DNA of 64,000 nucleotides from Actinopolyspora saharensis (GTDB lineage Bacteria; Actinomycetota; Actinomycetes; Mycobacteriales; Pseudonocardiaceae). Numbering within the stretch: the first letter of the stretch is position 1; each line of letters starts with the position of its first letter. The stretch is from positions 62,001 through 126,000 of the forward strand of contig NZ_FNKO01000002.1 in NCBI RefSeq assembly GCF_900100925.1, in the 5' to 3' direction. Shown piece after piece: positions 45,087 to 54,107 of this stretch. The notes below the pieces were generated by a model. That model did no database searches and was not told the origin of the DNA. It saw only the letters and a list, made by a program, of their open reading frames with translations. Made by a program: the position numbers and the translations under genes.

Positions 45087-46487
45087 TCAGAGGTCCTCCG
45101 GCGAGGACAGCGTGCCCCGCACCGCTGTCGCGGCCGCGACCACGGGCGAGACCAGATGAGTGCGTCCCCCCTTGCCCTGGCGCCCCTCGAAGTTGCGGTT
45201 GGACGTCGAGGCCGCGCGCTCCCCCGGACTCAGCTGGTCTGGGTTCATGCCCAGGCACATGGAGCACCCCGCTGAACGCCACTCGGCTCCCGCGGCGGTG
45301 AACACCTCGTCCAGCCCTTCTTCCTCCGCCTGCTGGCGAACCCGCATCGATCCGGGCACCACGAGCATCCGCACCTCCGAGGAGACCGGGCGCTCCCGCA
45401 GGATCTCTGCGGCACTGCGCAGGTCCTCGATCCTGCCGTTGGTGCAGGAGCCGAGGAAGACCGTGTCCACGGACACGTCGCGCAGCGGCGTCCCCGCGGT
45501 GAGGTCCATGTACTCCAGGGCCTTCTCCGTGGCCGCCCTCGACTCCTCGTCGGCGATCTCCGCGGGATCGGGCACCCGCTCCCCGAGCGGAACTCCCTGC
45601 CCCGGATTCGTCCCCCAGGTCACGAAGGGGGTGAGCGCGTCGGCGTCGATCGTCACCTCGGCGTCGTAGACGGCGTCGGAGTCGGTGCGCAGCGACTTCC
45701 AGTACTCGACGGCCGCGTCCCAGTCCGCGCCCCGCGGAGCGTGGGACCTGCCCTCGAGGTACTCGAAGGTCGTCTCGTCCGGCGCGATCATCCCCGCACG
45801 CGCGCCGGCCTCGATCGACATGTTGCACATGGTCATCCTGGCTTCCATGCTCATGGACTCCACCGCGGAACCGCGGTACTCGAGCACGTAGCCCTGTCCG
45901 CCGCCGGTGCCGATCCGGGAGATGACGGCGAGGATGACGTCCTTGCTGGTCACGCCGGGGCGCAGCGTTCCCTCCACATTGATGGCCATGGTGCGGAAGG
46001 GGCGCAGCGGCAGCGTCTGGGTGGCGAGCACGTGCTCGACCTCAGAAGTGCCGATGCCGAAGGCCAGCGCTCCGAACGCCCCGTGCGTGGAAGTGTGGCT
46101 GTCCCCGCAGACCACGGTGGTTCCCGGCTGGGTCAGCCCGAGCTGTGGCCCCACGACGTGGACGATGCCCTGTTCGGTGTCGCCCATCGAGTGCAGGCGA
46201 ACCCCGAACTCGGCGCAGTTCTTGCGCAGGGTGTCCACCTGGGTGCGGGAGACCGGATCCGCGATGGGGAGCTCGGCCCCCTCCGTGGGAACGTTGTGGT
46301 CCTCGGTGGCCAGGGTCAGATCGGGGCGGCGCACTTCGCGCCCCGCGAGTCGCAGTCCCTCGAACGCCTGGGGACTGGTCACCTCGTGCACGAGGTGAAG
46401 GTCGATGTAGAGCAGATCCGGCTCGTCCCCTGTCCCGCGCCGCACCAGGTGCTCGTTCCATACCTTCTCGGCGAGCGTGCTACCCAT
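45087..46487 (-). CDS. leuC: 3-isopropylmalate dehydratase large subunit
   Basis: A 466-residue aconitase-family [4Fe-4S] enzyme. Cluster ligands are visible in [17 protein letters not shown] and in [13 protein letters not shown]. Other family segments: [57 protein letters not shown] and [27 protein letters not shown]. The ATG at 46487 has GGGGAGGA 4 nt upstream. It is divergent from an IclR regulator, with 86 bp between the start codons and a palindrome in that gap. Confidence 0.97.
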   Translation of the reverse strand: MGSTLAEKVWNEHLVRRGTGDEPDLLYIDLHLVHEVTSPQAFEGLRLAGREVRRPDLTLATEDHNVPTEGAELPIADPVSRTQVDTLRKNCAEFGVRLHSMGDTEQGIVHVVGPQLGLTQPGTTVVCGDSHTSTHGAFGALAFGIGTSEVEHVLATQTLPLRPFRTMAINVEGTLRPGVTSKDVILAVISRIGTGGGQGYVLEYRGSAVESMSMEARMTMCNMSIEAGARAGMIAPDETTFEYLEGRSHAPRGADWDAAVEYWKSLRTDSDAVYDAEVTIDADALTPFVTWGTNPGQGVPLGERVPDPAEIADEESRAATEKALEYMDLTAGTPLRDVSVDTVFLGSCTNGRIEDLRSAAEILRERPVSSEVRMLVVPGSMRVRQQAEEEGLDEVFTAAGAEWRSAGCSMCLGMNPDQLSPGERAASTSNRNFEGRQGKGGRTHLVSPVVAAATAVRGTLSSPEDL

Positions 46488-46540
46488 CGCTCCTCCCCTC
46501 GTGGACGTGGGACCCGAGTGGCACGGCTCCCACTTCGTGG

Positions 46541-46561
46541 ACATCCCATATTGCGGGACGT
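46541..46561. promoter_or_regulatory. Palindrome in the leuC/IclR divergent promoter (operator candidate)
   Basis: ACATCCC and GGGACGT, separated by 7 bp (ATATTGC), form an inverted repeat with 6 of 7 positions paired. It lies 54 bp before leuC and 13 bp before the IclR start, so one bound protein could control both. IclR proteins at this locus (NdgR, LtbR) are known to regulate leuCD. The site itself is a prediction. Confidence 0.6.
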
Positions 46562-46573
46562 TAATATCGCCCC

Positions 46574-47275
46574 GTGGGAGAGCATAGCGGTATAGGTGTT
46601 CTGGACAAAGCAGTGGCCGTCCTGCAGGCGGCCGCCGAGGAACCGTGCGGCCTCGCCGAGCTCTGCGAGCGTACGGGTTTGCCCAGGGCAACGGCACACA
46701 GGCTGGCAGTGGGACTTGAAACGCACCGAATGCTGAGACGGGGGTCGGACGGTCGCTGGCGCTCCGGTCCCGCCCTCGGGGAACTCGCCGGCGGCGCCGT
46801 CGACCCGCTCCTGGAAGCGGCCGCTGCCGTGTTGCCCAAACTCCGCGACATCACCGGGGAGAGCGTGCAACTCTACCGGCGCGACGGCATGCAGCGCACC
46901 TGCGTGGCCACGGCGGAACCCCCCAGCGGGCTGCGCGACACCGTCCCCGTCAACACGGCACTTCCCATGACGGCGGGTTCCGGAGCGAAGGTGCTCGCCT
47001 CATGGGCCGATTCGGCCACGCAGCGAGCCGTGCTTGCCGAAGCCGTCTTCGGGGAACGAACCCTGATGGAGGTGCGCCGTCGGGGCTGGGCGCAGAGCGT
47101 CGCCGAGCGCGAGTCCGGCGTGGCGAGCGTGTCCGCCCCGGTGCGGGACTCCGCCGGAACCGTGGTGGCGGCCATCTCGGTCTCCGGTCCCATCGACCGC
47201 ATGGGACGCCGTCCTGGAAGCAGGTGGGCCGCCGACCTGCTCGCCGCGGCCGAGGGGCTGCAGAACAGGCTGTGA
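46574..47275 (+). CDS. IclR-family regulator of leuCD (NdgR/LtbR type)
   Basis: A 233-residue IclR regulator: winged helix at about 8-65 ([41 protein letters not shown]) and effector domain from about 80 on, with [43 protein letters not shown] and [30 protein letters not shown]. Divergent from leuC, the place of LtbR in corynebacteria, NdgR in Streptomyces and Rv2989 in M. tuberculosis, which control leucine genes. GTG at 46574 is used. The promoter overlap with leuC supports autoregulation plus control of leuC. Confidence 0.9.
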   Translation: MGEHSGIGVLDKAVAVLQAAAEEPCGLAELCERTGLPRATAHRLAVGLETHRMLRRGSDGRWRSGPALGELAGGAVDPLLEAAAAVLPKLRDITGESVQLYRRDGMQRTCVATAEPPSGLRDTVPVNTALPMTAGSGAKVLASWADSATQRAVLAEAVFGERTLMEVRRRGWAQSVAERESGVASVSAPVRDSAGTVVAAISVSGPIDRMGRRPGSRWAADLLAAAEGLQNRL

Positions 47276-47473
47276 GCGGGCTCGCGTCCGCTGCGGAGCT
47301 CGACGACGCTCCCGTGCCGGTAGGATCCGGCGCGGGAGCGCGCTCGAACCACGCCCGTGACCGGGCTCCGCCGGACCCGTTGCTCCCGCTCGGCCGCGAC
47401 GTCCCCGGCCCGCGCTCCGCGCCCCGGCGGCACCGGAGCGAGCACCCACGCGAACCGGATCAACAGAGCAGCG

Positions 47474-48253
47474 ATGAGTGAGCGACACGGAACGCACTTC
47501 GTCCGATCGGCCGAGAAGACGCTGGCCGTGCTGCGCGCCTTCACTCCCGAGCACCAGGAACTGACCCTCAGCGAGGTCGTCCAACGCACCGGTCTCGACC
47601 GCTCCGGGGCCCGCCGCTTTCTGCTCACCCTCGTGGACCTCGGATACGTCTCCCACGACGGGCGGCTGTTCACGTTGACACCCCGAGTCCTCGAGTTCGG
47701 GTACTCCTACCTGTCCGGAAGGTCCCTGCCCGAACTGGCACGTCCCCACCTGCGCAAGCTCACCGAGCGCCTGGGGGAGATGACCGCGGTGGCCGTGCTC
47801 GACGGCGACGACATCCGCTACGTCCTGCGAGTCCCGAGCCCGAAGCTGCTCTCGGTCGCGATTCCGGTGGGGACCCGTTTCCCCGCTCACGCCACGTCGA
47901 TGGGCAAAGTGCTGCTGGCCGGACTCCCACCCGAGCAGCTGGAGGCGCGTCTCGGGGCCATGACGCTGCACAGGCTCACCGAGAGCACGACCAGCTCCAG
48001 ACAGGCCCTGCGCGCCGAGTTGACCGAGATCCGCAACCAGGGATTCGTCGTGTGCGACGACGAACTAGAAGCGGGACTGCGGGGAGTTGCCGTCCCGCTG
48101 CGGGACGCCGCGGGCGAGGTCCACGCGGCCGTCAACGTTTCGCTGGACGCGCGCGGCACCACGCCCGAGGCGGCGCGGGAGCGGATCGTGCCCCCGCTGC
48201 TCACGACGGCCGAACGCGTGGAGTCCGATCTGCGGTTGAAGAGCGGGGGCTGA
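47474..48253 (+). CDS. IclR-family regulator, PcaR/PobR-like
   Basis: A 259-residue second IclR protein, not a duplicate of the first. Winged helix at about 10-72 (HFVRSAEKTLAVLRAFTPEHQELTLSEVVQRTGLDRSGARRFLLTLVDLGYV) and effector domain with AVLDGDDIRYVLRVPSPKLLSVAIPVGTRFPAHATSMGKVLLAGL, GFVVCDDELEAGLRGVAVPLRDAAG. This pattern resembles regulators of protocatechuate/beta-ketoadipate catabolism, but no catabolic genes are nearby, so its target lies elsewhere or is itself. The ATG at 47474 was chosen; only a weak AGAG precedes it. Convergent with the betaine methyltransferase. Confidence 0.87.
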   Translation: MSERHGTHFVRSAEKTLAVLRAFTPEHQELTLSEVVQRTGLDRSGARRFLLTLVDLGYVSHDGRLFTLTPRVLEFGYSYLSGRSLPELARPHLRKLTERLGEMTAVAVLDGDDIRYVLRVPSPKLLSVAIPVGTRFPAHATSMGKVLLAGLPPEQLEARLGAMTLHRLTESTTSSRQALRAELTEIRNQGFVVCDDELEAGLRGVAVPLRDAAGEVHAAVNVSLDARGTTPEAARERIVPPLLTTAERVESDLRLKSGG

Positions 48254-48273
48254 CGCTGCCCCCGTGCGCGGCC

Positions 48274-48314
48274 CCGCCTTCGCGAGCCGGGTCCCCTCCG
48301 GCCCGCGAAGGCGG
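48274..48314. terminator. Bidirectional hairpin between IclR and methyltransferase genes
   Basis: CCGCCTTCGCG (48274-48284) pairs perfectly with CGCGAAGGCGG (48304-48314), with a further CCGG/CCGG pairing inside. It separates two convergent genes. No U-tract. Confidence 0.65.
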
Positions 48315-48331
48315 ATCAGCGATGCGAGCCG

Positions 48332-49201
48332 TCACGCGTCGACCGCGTCGAGCTCCTCTTCCTCCCGGTACAGCTTCTCCGCCACGTGGATGAAGAAGTC
48401 CGGTTCCGAGTCGGCGTAGCTCGACTGGAAGTCCCCGAAGGTCTCCAGGCGCTGGAAGCCCACGTCCCGCAGCAGACCACGCATGTAGTTCTTGCGCAGC
48501 GGGTACATGTTCAGGAAGTACTCGCTTTCATCCGGAAAGGTGTACTTGTACCGGGCGAGCCCCTGATCGACGTGATCGGGCTCGGCGGAGACCTGGGCGC
48601 CACAGTAGTAATAGGTGTGGCTGTTGGAGGACGCGCCGTCGAGCAGGGCGTCGTAATTGCGCTGATCGATGATCAGAACGCCGTTGTAGCGCAGCTTGGC
48701 GTAGAACTCGGCCAACGCCTTGCGGCGGTCGTGCTCGGAGAACAGATGCGTGAAGGAGTTCCCGAGACAGATGATCGCGTCGAACTCACCGTGGACGTCC
48801 CTGTTGAGCCAGCGCCAGTCGGCGTTGACCACGCGCAGGACGTGGCCACCGTAGTCGAACCCGTTCCGGAAGGCCCGCGCCAACATCTGCGGACTTCCGT
48901 CCGCGCTCACGGTGTCGAAGCCCTCCTCGAGCAGGCGCACGGAGTGGAAGCCCGTACCGGTCGCCACATCCAGCACGGTGCGCACCGAGCGGGAGCGCAG
49001 CTGTTCGGTGAAGAAGCGCCCCTCCGTCTCGGAGCGCTTGCTCCAGTCGATCAGATCGTCCCACTTCTCCACGAGGCCACCGACGTATTCCCTGGTGTAG
49101 TGGTCGGTGTCGCGCACCTCGGTCGGATTGTCGCCGAACACCTGCTGATCCAGCATCACGGATTCCCGCTCGTCCCGCGTCGTTCCCGCATCGGCGGTCA
49201 T
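48332..49201 (-). CDS. Glycine/sarcosine N-methyltransferase (betaine synthesis from glycine)
   Basis: A 289-residue SAM-dependent methyltransferase matching the GSMT of halophiles such as Ectothiorhodospira, which converts glycine to sarcosine and dimethylglycine. Shared segments: NPTEVRDTDHYTREYVGGLVEKWDDLIDW in outline, the SAM loop DVATGTGF at 78-85, VNADWRWLNRDVHGEFDAIICLGNSFTHLFSEHDRRKALAEFY, and DQRNYDALLDG. GAGAGG lies 8 nt before the ATG at 49201. The second enzyme of the pathway, sarcosine/dimethylglycine methyltransferase, is not next to it, so completion of betaine needs a gene elsewhere. The gene indicates osmoadaptation. Confidence 0.92.
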   Translation of the reverse strand: MTADAGTTRDERESVMLDQQVFGDNPTEVRDTDHYTREYVGGLVEKWDDLIDWSKRSETEGRFFTEQLRSRSVRTVLDVATGTGFHSVRLLEEGFDTVSADGSPQMLARAFRNGFDYGGHVLRVVNADWRWLNRDVHGEFDAIICLGNSFTHLFSEHDRRKALAEFYAKLRYNGVLIIDQRNYDALLDGASSNSHTYYYCGAQVSAEPDHVDQGLARYKYTFPDESEYFLNMYPLRKNYMRGLLRDVGFQRLETFGDFQSSYADSEPDFFIHVAEKLYREEEELDAVDA

Positions 49202-49619
49202 GTCCCGCACCTCTCGCTCGTCGATTCCACGTTCGGCGCTCCTGCACGGCGCCCGGAGGAACGCTAGGTACTTCCCCTCGGAAATCAAGAGCCGAAAACG
49301 GGGTCCGCTTCGACCGATTCCGCCCACCACGCGGTACTCCGCGGAAGAGCACCCGCGCTCACCAGGAAATCCACGAGCGCTCACCGAACGAGGACGGTGC
49401 GGACCTGTCCGGGAAGACGGGCACGTCACATGTTCACCATGCGAGCGCGCTGTTCACGTGGTGCCCGTCCCACCGTTTCCGAACCCGCGGGGCGGAGCGG
49501 AACCCCGCCACGAGACGGCCGTCCGACGGCACCGCCTCCCACCACTGCCGCTGACTTCCGGGGCGCTCCCGCTGTCGCGGGACGGACCGGCCCGGCACGG
49601 TTCGCCGCAAAAGCACAGC
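49202..49619. other. Intergenic region upstream of the glycine methyltransferase
   Basis: About 420 bp with no convincing gene. A weak promoter for the methyltransferase may be present on the minus strand: TTGATT (around 49282-49287) followed after 16 bp by TAGCGT (around 49260-49265). Nothing else recognised until the tRNA terminator at 49620. Confidence 0.35.
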
Positions 49620-49658
49620 AGAAAAAGAAAAAGCCGATGTGCGATGGCACATCGGCTT
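49620..49658 (-). terminator. Intrinsic terminator of the tRNA operon
   Basis: Perfect 12-bp stem (49631-49642 with 49647-49658, arms AAGCCGATGTGC / GCACATCGGCTT) and a 4-nt loop. On the minus strand it is followed by two runs of five T separated by one C. It lies 11 nt after the last tRNA and is a textbook Rho-independent terminator. Confidence 0.9.
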
Positions 49659-49668
49659 GGTCGTCGAG

Positions 49669-49741
49669 TAGTCCCGATGGGATTCGAACCCACGTTACCG
49701 CCTTGAGAGGGCGGCGTCCTAGGCCACTAGACGACGGGACC
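49669..49741 (-). tRNA. tRNA-Glu (CTC)
   Basis: A 73-nt cloverleaf on the minus strand. The anticodon stem CCGCC/GGCGG encloses loop CTCTCAA with anticodon CTC, and the T-arm contains GTTCGAATC. The acceptor 5' end is GGTCCCG, paired with CGGGACT apart from a G-U at 1:72, and the discriminator is A; CCA is not encoded. Identical to the copy at 49836-49908. Confidence 0.96.
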
Positions 49742-49835
49742 GCACTTTTCGAATGATTATTCTACTAAACCCGGGAACCATCGCAAGGCTCCGCGGTCGC
49801 ACGGAGGAGAACTCGCGGAGTTCCCTCCGATTTCG

Positions 49836-49908
49836 TAGTCCCGATGGGATTCGAACCCACGTTACCGCCTTGAGAGGGCGGCGTCCTAGGCCACTAGACG
49901 ACGGGACC
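49836..49908 (-). tRNA. tRNA-Glu (CTC), second copy
   Basis: Base-for-base identical to the other tRNA-Glu in this cluster, 94 bp upstream of it in transcription order. Anticodon CTC. The two copies are presumably processed from one transcript that begins before the tRNA-Gln. Confidence 0.96.
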
Positions 49909-49948
49909 AGGAGAAGACTCCCGCATCATCACTGAGCGGGTCTTCCAG

Positions 49949-50020
49949 CTGGGGTACCAGGATTCGAACCTAGACTAACTGAACCAGAATCAGTCGTGCT
50001 GCCGATTACACCATACCCCA
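49949..50020 (-). tRNA. tRNA-Gln (CTG)
   Basis: A 72-nt cloverleaf: acceptor TGGGGTA / TACCCCA with discriminator G, anticodon stem ACTGA/TCAGT with loop TTCTGGT and anticodon CTG. The U1-A72 pair is typical of tRNA-Gln. It is first in the Gln-Glu-Glu cluster. In actinobacteria it is charged with glutamate by GltX (encoded 1.2 kb away) and then amidated. Confidence 0.95.
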
Positions 50021-50111
50021 TCGGCACCGCTGAACATCGTATCATCTTCGAAGTTCGCCCCGAGCCCCGGGGGTTCCTCGTTGATGTCCTCTGTTCATCG
50101 CGTTGGTGAAT

Positions 50112-50142
50112 ATACTAGACCATGCCCGCGAGCCCTTTGTAA
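50112..50142 (-). promoter_or_regulatory. Probable promoter of the tRNA operon
   Basis: On the minus strand TTACAA (50137-50142) and TAGTAT (50112-50117) lie 19 bp apart, about 92 nt before tRNA-Gln. The spacing is slightly long; a TCTAGT hexamer at 17 bp is an alternative -10. Confidence 0.45.
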
Positions 50143-50221
50143 CCACCCCCGATCACATTGTTTTCGCAGGTGAAAGCGGCGGGGCCTCCGAAGCCAGGAA
50201 CGGTCCCGCCGCACTCGTCGA

Positions 50222-51013
50222 TCAGCCGGACCCGGCGAGGCTGTCACACCGCGCGGACGCCTCCGCTCCACCTTCGAGGTAAGGCAGGTCACAGACCAGC
50301 AGCTCCGGCAGCTCGTACAGATTCGCGATCACCGAGACCGGAGCACCGGAGGCGGAGAGCCCGGGGCTCGCGCGGGCCTCCCTGTCCAACCACACGCCGT
50401 GCAGCCCGGCCCGGGCGGCTCCTTGCGCGTCCACGTCCAGGCTGTTGCCCACGTGCGCCACTTCGTGCGGAGCGAGGTCCAGTTCCGCGCAGGCGGCGTA
50501 GAAGATCCCCTCCGAAGGTTTGGAGACACCGCACTCACCCGAGATCAACATCGTGTCGAACGTGTCCGCCAACCCCACGGCAGCGAGTTTGTGCCGCTGG
50601 TACGCACCCGGGGCGTTGGTTATGACCGCCACCGCCAGACCGCTGGCCCGCAACCAGTCCAGGCAGTCCGCGACGTCGTCGAAGAGTTCCCAGGACTCCC
50701 GCATCGCGTTCATGCGCCGCCGCTCACGAGCGCGGAGCTCGGCCGCGTCCAAGTGCTCGCCGAAGGCCGCGAAGAAGTCACGAGTCCGGCTGAGGCACAT
50801 CGTCTCGAAGTCGATCTCCCCCGCCATCATGCGCTCGTGGTACTCGGCCGTTATCCGCTGCCACATCGGCCATGCGGCGTCATTGCCGGTCAGCGCCATG
50901 AAGGCGCGTCTGGCGGATCGCTGACTGTCCAGCAGGGTGTCGTCGATGTCCAGGCAGACGGCTTTGATCCTGCGAAATTCACCGGGTATCGATACCTCAC
51001 GTGCGGATGTCAC
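50222..51013 (-). CDS. HAD-superfamily hydrolase (YjjG/haloacid dehalogenase-like)
   Basis: A 263-residue HAD phosphatase. Motif I is AVCLDIDDTLLDS with nucleophile Asp, motif II VAVITNAPG, motif III SKPSEGIFYAACAEL with Lys, and motif IV VAHVGNSLDVDAQGA. The helical cap lies between motifs I and II (about 35-125), as in subfamily I. Relatives act on small phosphate esters such as pyrimidine nucleotides; the substrate is not known here. GTG at 51013 is used, with a weak ribosome site. A strong hairpin separates it from gltX. Confidence 0.85.
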   Translation of the reverse strand: MTSAREVSIPGEFRRIKAVCLDIDDTLLDSQRSARRAFMALTGNDAAWPMWQRITAEYHERMMAGEIDFETMCLSRTRDFFAAFGEHLDAAELRARERRRMNAMRESWELFDDVADCLDWLRASGLAVAVITNAPGAYQRHKLAAVGLADTFDTMLISGECGVSKPSEGIFYAACAELDLAPHEVAHVGNSLDVDAQGAARAGLHGVWLDREARASPGLSASGAPVSVIANLYELPELLVCDLPYLEGGAEASARCDSLAGSG

Positions 51014-51121
51014 CCCGTGAGGCTAGGCCCCCACCCGGAGTGGCCGACTCGGCCAATTTGGTGATACTTAAATCACTTTCCCGATTCAGCTCGCGCGTGC
51101 ATCAGCACATGAACCCGACCA

Positions 51122-51154
51122 CCGTGTCGGTTTCGCCGGACGAAACCGACACGG
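51122..51154 (-). terminator. Perfect 14-bp hairpin downstream of gltX
   Basis: CCGTGTCGGTTTCG (51122-51135) pairs without mismatch with 51141-51154 around a 5-nt loop. It lies about 50 bp after the gltX stop codon. No long U-tract follows. Confidence 0.7.
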
Positions 51155-51203
51155 TCCGGTCTCTCGTGCACCGCTTCCCGCCGAGAGCACGCGCTTTCGG
51201 GGC

Positions 51204-52718
51204 TCACCCCTCGGAGTCGTACTCCAGAGCGGCGCGCAACCTGCGGAGGCTGGTCTCCCTGCCGAGCAGCTCCATGGACTCGAACAGCGGCGGTGAGACG
51301 GTGCGGCCGGTGATGGCCACGCGCACCGGCGTGAAGGCCTTCCGGGGCTTGATTCCCAGCCCCTCCACGATCGCCGCCTTCAACGCGCTCTCGAGTTCCG
51401 AGCTCACCCACTCGGTGACGCCCTCGGCCGCTTCGACGGCCGCGGAGAGCACCGGGGTCGCATCCGCGCCGAGGGCCTTGTCCGCCGCCGCCTGCTCCGG
51501 AGCGAACTCGGAGCCCGCGAACAGGAAGCCCATCATGCCCACGGCGTCCGACAGGACCACTACCCTTTCCTGCACCAGCGGCGCGGCCTGCCGCACGAGC
51601 TCCCGCTGCTCCGCACTGGGCTGCTCGGGCAGCACCCCGCCGTCCACCAGGTAGGGGATGACCCGCTCGACGAAGTCGTCCAGCGCGAGGGCACGCAGGT
51701 GGGCGGCGTTGATGGCGTCCGCCTTCTTCTGGTCGAACCGGGCCGGGTTGGCGCTGACCCTGCCGACGTCGAAGGAACGCACCATCTCGTCGATGTCGAA
51801 CACGTCCCGGTCCTCCGCGATGGACCAACCGAGCAGGGCCAGATAGTTGAGCAGTCCCTCGGGAACGAAACCGCGCTGCCTGTGGTGGAACACGTCGGAC
51901 TGCGGATCGCGCTTGGACAGCTTCTTGTTTCCCTCCCCCATCACGAAGGGCAGGTGCCCGAAGTGCGGAGTGGAATCGGTGATGCCGACGCGCTGCAGCG
52001 CCTCGTAGAGCGCGATCTGACGCGGGGTGGAGGACAGCAGGTCCTCACCGCGCAGCACGTGCGTGATCCCCATCAGGGCGTCGTCGACCGGATTGGTCAA
52101 CGTGTACAGCGCATCACCGCTGCCGCGCACCAGCACCGGATCCGGCACACTGCCCGCGGGGAAGGTGACCTCGCCGCGGATGAGGTCGGTGAACCCTATG
52201 TCTCGGTCCGGCATGCGCAACCGCAGCACCGGACTGCGCCCCTCCGCGCGCAGTTCGGACTTGCGCTGTTCGGTCAGCTCGCGGTCCGCGTTGTCGTAGC
52301 CCAGCTTGGGGTCGCGTCCCGCGTCCCTGTGCCGCTGCTCGACCTCCTGGGGCGTGGAGAACGACTCGTACAGCTCTCCGGCTTCCAGGAGCTTGCGCGC
52401 CACATCGGCGTAGATCTCACTGCGCTGGCTCTGCCGGTAGGGCCCGTGGGCTCCGCCCACGTCGGGCCCCTCGTCCCAGTCGAGCCCCAACCAGCGGAGC
52501 GCTTCCAGCAGCGCCTGGTAGGAGTCCTCGCTGTCCCTGCTCGCATCGGTGTCCTCGAGCCGAAAGATCAGGGACCCGTTGTTGTGTCTGGCGAACGCCC
52601 AGTTGAACAGGGCGGTGCGGATCAGTCCGACATGCGGCGTCCCCGTGGGCGACGGGCAGAAGCGGGCGCGCACGGGGCGGTCGGACTCGGCGGCTGTGGT
52701 GACATCTGGCGTGCTCAT
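51204..52718 (-). CDS. gltX: Glutamate--tRNA ligase
   Basis: A 504-residue class I aminoacyl-tRNA synthetase. The HIGH motif is present as [23 protein letters not shown] (HVGL at 29-32) and KMSKS as NKKLSKRDP near residue 260. [20 protein letters not shown] is the connecting catalytic block, and the C-terminal helical domain binds the anticodon. In actinobacteria this enzyme charges both tRNA-Glu and tRNA-Gln, with GatCAB amidating the latter; both tRNAs are encoded just downstream. The ATG at 52718 gives [13 protein letters not shown] before the Rossmann fold. Confidence 0.97.
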   Translation of the reverse strand: MSTPDVTTAAESDRPVRARFCPSPTGTPHVGLIRTALFNWAFARHNNGSLIFRLEDTDASRDSEDSYQALLEALRWLGLDWDEGPDVGGAHGPYRQSQRSEIYADVARKLLEAGELYESFSTPQEVEQRHRDAGRDPKLGYDNADRELTEQRKSELRAEGRSPVLRLRMPDRDIGFTDLIRGEVTFPAGSVPDPVLVRGSGDALYTLTNPVDDALMGITHVLRGEDLLSSTPRQIALYEALQRVGITDSTPHFGHLPFVMGEGNKKLSKRDPQSDVFHHRQRGFVPEGLLNYLALLGWSIAEDRDVFDIDEMVRSFDVGRVSANPARFDQKKADAINAAHLRALALDDFVERVIPYLVDGGVLPEQPSAEQRELVRQAAPLVQERVVVLSDAVGMMGFLFAGSEFAPEQAAADKALGADATPVLSAAVEAAEGVTEWVSSELESALKAAIVEGLGIKPRKAFTPVRVAITGRTVSPPLFESMELLGRETSLRRLRAALEYDSEG

Positions 52719-52786
52719 GACAGGTTCAGCTTATCCACCCCGTTCCACGGGTTGACCGGCGCGTCCGCTCCGCGCATGCTGAAGTT

Positions 52787-52804
52787 ATTCAACGCTTGTT
52801 GAAT
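52787..52804. promoter_or_regulatory. Perfect palindrome before the flavin monooxygenase (operator candidate)
   Basis: ATTCAACGCTTGTTGAAT is a perfect 7+4+7 inverted repeat, 18 nt before the start codon and just before the ribosome site at 52811. TTGACC (52752-52757) could be a -35 of a promoter whose transcription start falls at the palindrome. TetR-family repressors commonly bind sites of this form. No regulator gene is adjacent. Confidence 0.6.
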
Positions 52805-52821
52805 TATTCTGGAGGATCGTG

Positions 52822-54054
52822 ATGAGGCGAACCACCTGTTGCATCGTCGGGGGCGGGCCCGCGGGCATGGTCCTCGGTCTGCTGCTGGCACGCTCCGGGG
52901 TGAGCGTGACCGTGCTGGAAAAGCACTCCGACTTCCTGCGTGACTTCAGGGGTGACACGGTGCACCCCACGACCATGGCCCTGCTGGACGAGTTGGGCCT
53001 GGCCGAACGCTTCGCGGAGCTCCCGCAGAACAGGCTCGACACGGTGCGACTCCCCGTCGGCCCCGAGGGCGAGCTCCACACCGTGGGCGACTTCCGCCGG
53101 CTGCCGATCAAGTACAACTACATCGCCATGGTCCCGCAGTGGGACCTGCTCGACCTGCTCGCGAACGAGGGACGGCGGGAACCGAACTTCACACTGCTGA
53201 TGGACGCCGAGGTGACGGCCCCGTTCCGGGAGCACGGCAGGGTGAACGGTGTCGAGTACCGCTCCCCGGACGGGGGGACGGAACGATTGCTGGCCCCGAT
53301 AACCGTCGCCTGCGACGGGAGGAACTCCTTCGCGCGCGGAATCCCCGAGCTGACTCCGCGCGAGTTCCCCACCCCCATGGACGTCCAGTGGTTCCGGATC
53401 CCGAAAACGGCGCGGGACCCGGCCGGAGCCTTCGGAACGATCCGCAGCGGCTCGTTCACCGCCCTGCTCGACCGGGGGGACTACTACCAGGTCGCCTCGA
53501 TAATCGCCAAGGGCGCTGACGCGGCCGAAAGAACCAGGGACGTCGAGAACTTCAACCGCGACCTGCGGCGGCGCCTGCCCTGGCTGGACGACGGGAGAGA
53601 GCTCGTGCGGAGCTGGGAGGACGTGAAGCTGCTGCACGTCAGCCTGGACCGGATGCGCAAGTGGCACGTCCCCGGGCTGCTCTGCATCGGTGACGCCGCG
53701 CACGCGATGTCACCGGTGGGGGGAATCGGGATCAACCTCGCGGTTCAGGACGCCGTGGCCACGGCGCGACAGCTCGCCGGCCCCCTGCGCGCGGGAAGGC
53801 TGCGCAGACGCCACGTGGCCGCGGTTCAGCACCGCAGGAAACCGGTCACCGCGCTGCTGCAGCGGGTCCAGCGCACCGTCCACGACAACGTGATCGAACC
53901 CGCCCTGCGCGGAAGCATCGACTTCCGGGACCGGACGAGGCTGCCGCTGCCGCTGAGGCTGGCGCCGAAGGTCCCGTGGCTGCGAGCGATACCGCCGTAC
54001 GTCTTCGCCTACGGAGCCGTGCGGGAACGGCCCCCGCGAAGCGCCGTTCGCTGA
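52822..54054 (+). CDS. FAD-dependent monooxygenase (aromatic hydroxylase family)
   Basis: A 410-residue flavoprotein of the PheA/TfdB/UbiH-like group. The FAD-binding Rossmann motif is TCCIVGGGPAGMVLGLLLARSGVSVTVLEKH (GxGxxG), then RGDTVHPTTMALLDELGL, and the second FAD motif LLCIGDAAHAMSPVGGIGINLAVQDAV. Such enzymes hydroxylate aromatic or polyketide substrates using NAD(P)H and O2; the substrate is unknown. ATG at 52822 has GGAGG 6 nt upstream; a GTG directly before it is an alternative. Stand-alone gene behind a palindromic operator candidate, convergent with the FAH-domain hydrolase. Confidence 0.88.
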   Translation: MRRTTCCIVGGGPAGMVLGLLLARSGVSVTVLEKHSDFLRDFRGDTVHPTTMALLDELGLAERFAELPQNRLDTVRLPVGPEGELHTVGDFRRLPIKYNYIAMVPQWDLLDLLANEGRREPNFTLLMDAEVTAPFREHGRVNGVEYRSPDGGTERLLAPITVACDGRNSFARGIPELTPREFPTPMDVQWFRIPKTARDPAGAFGTIRSGSFTALLDRGDYYQVASIIAKGADAAERTRDVENFNRDLRRRLPWLDDGRELVRSWEDVKLLHVSLDRMRKWHVPGLLCIGDAAHAMSPVGGIGINLAVQDAVATARQLAGPLRAGRLRRRHVAAVQHRRKPVTALLQRVQRTVHDNVIEPALRGSIDFRDRTRLPLPLRLAPKVPWLRAIPPYVFAYGAVRERPPRSAVR

Positions 54055-54062
54055 CGCCCGCG

Positions 54063-54089
54063 GGTGACCGATCCCCGCTTTCGGTCACC
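54063..54089. terminator. Hairpin between convergent monooxygenase and FAH hydrolase
   Basis: GGTGACCG (54063-54070) pairs perfectly with CGGTCACC (54082-54089) across an 11-nt loop. It fills most of the 53-bp gap between the two stop codons. Confidence 0.55.
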
Positions 54090-54107
54090 GGCCGGGTCCG
54101 GGCCGAC

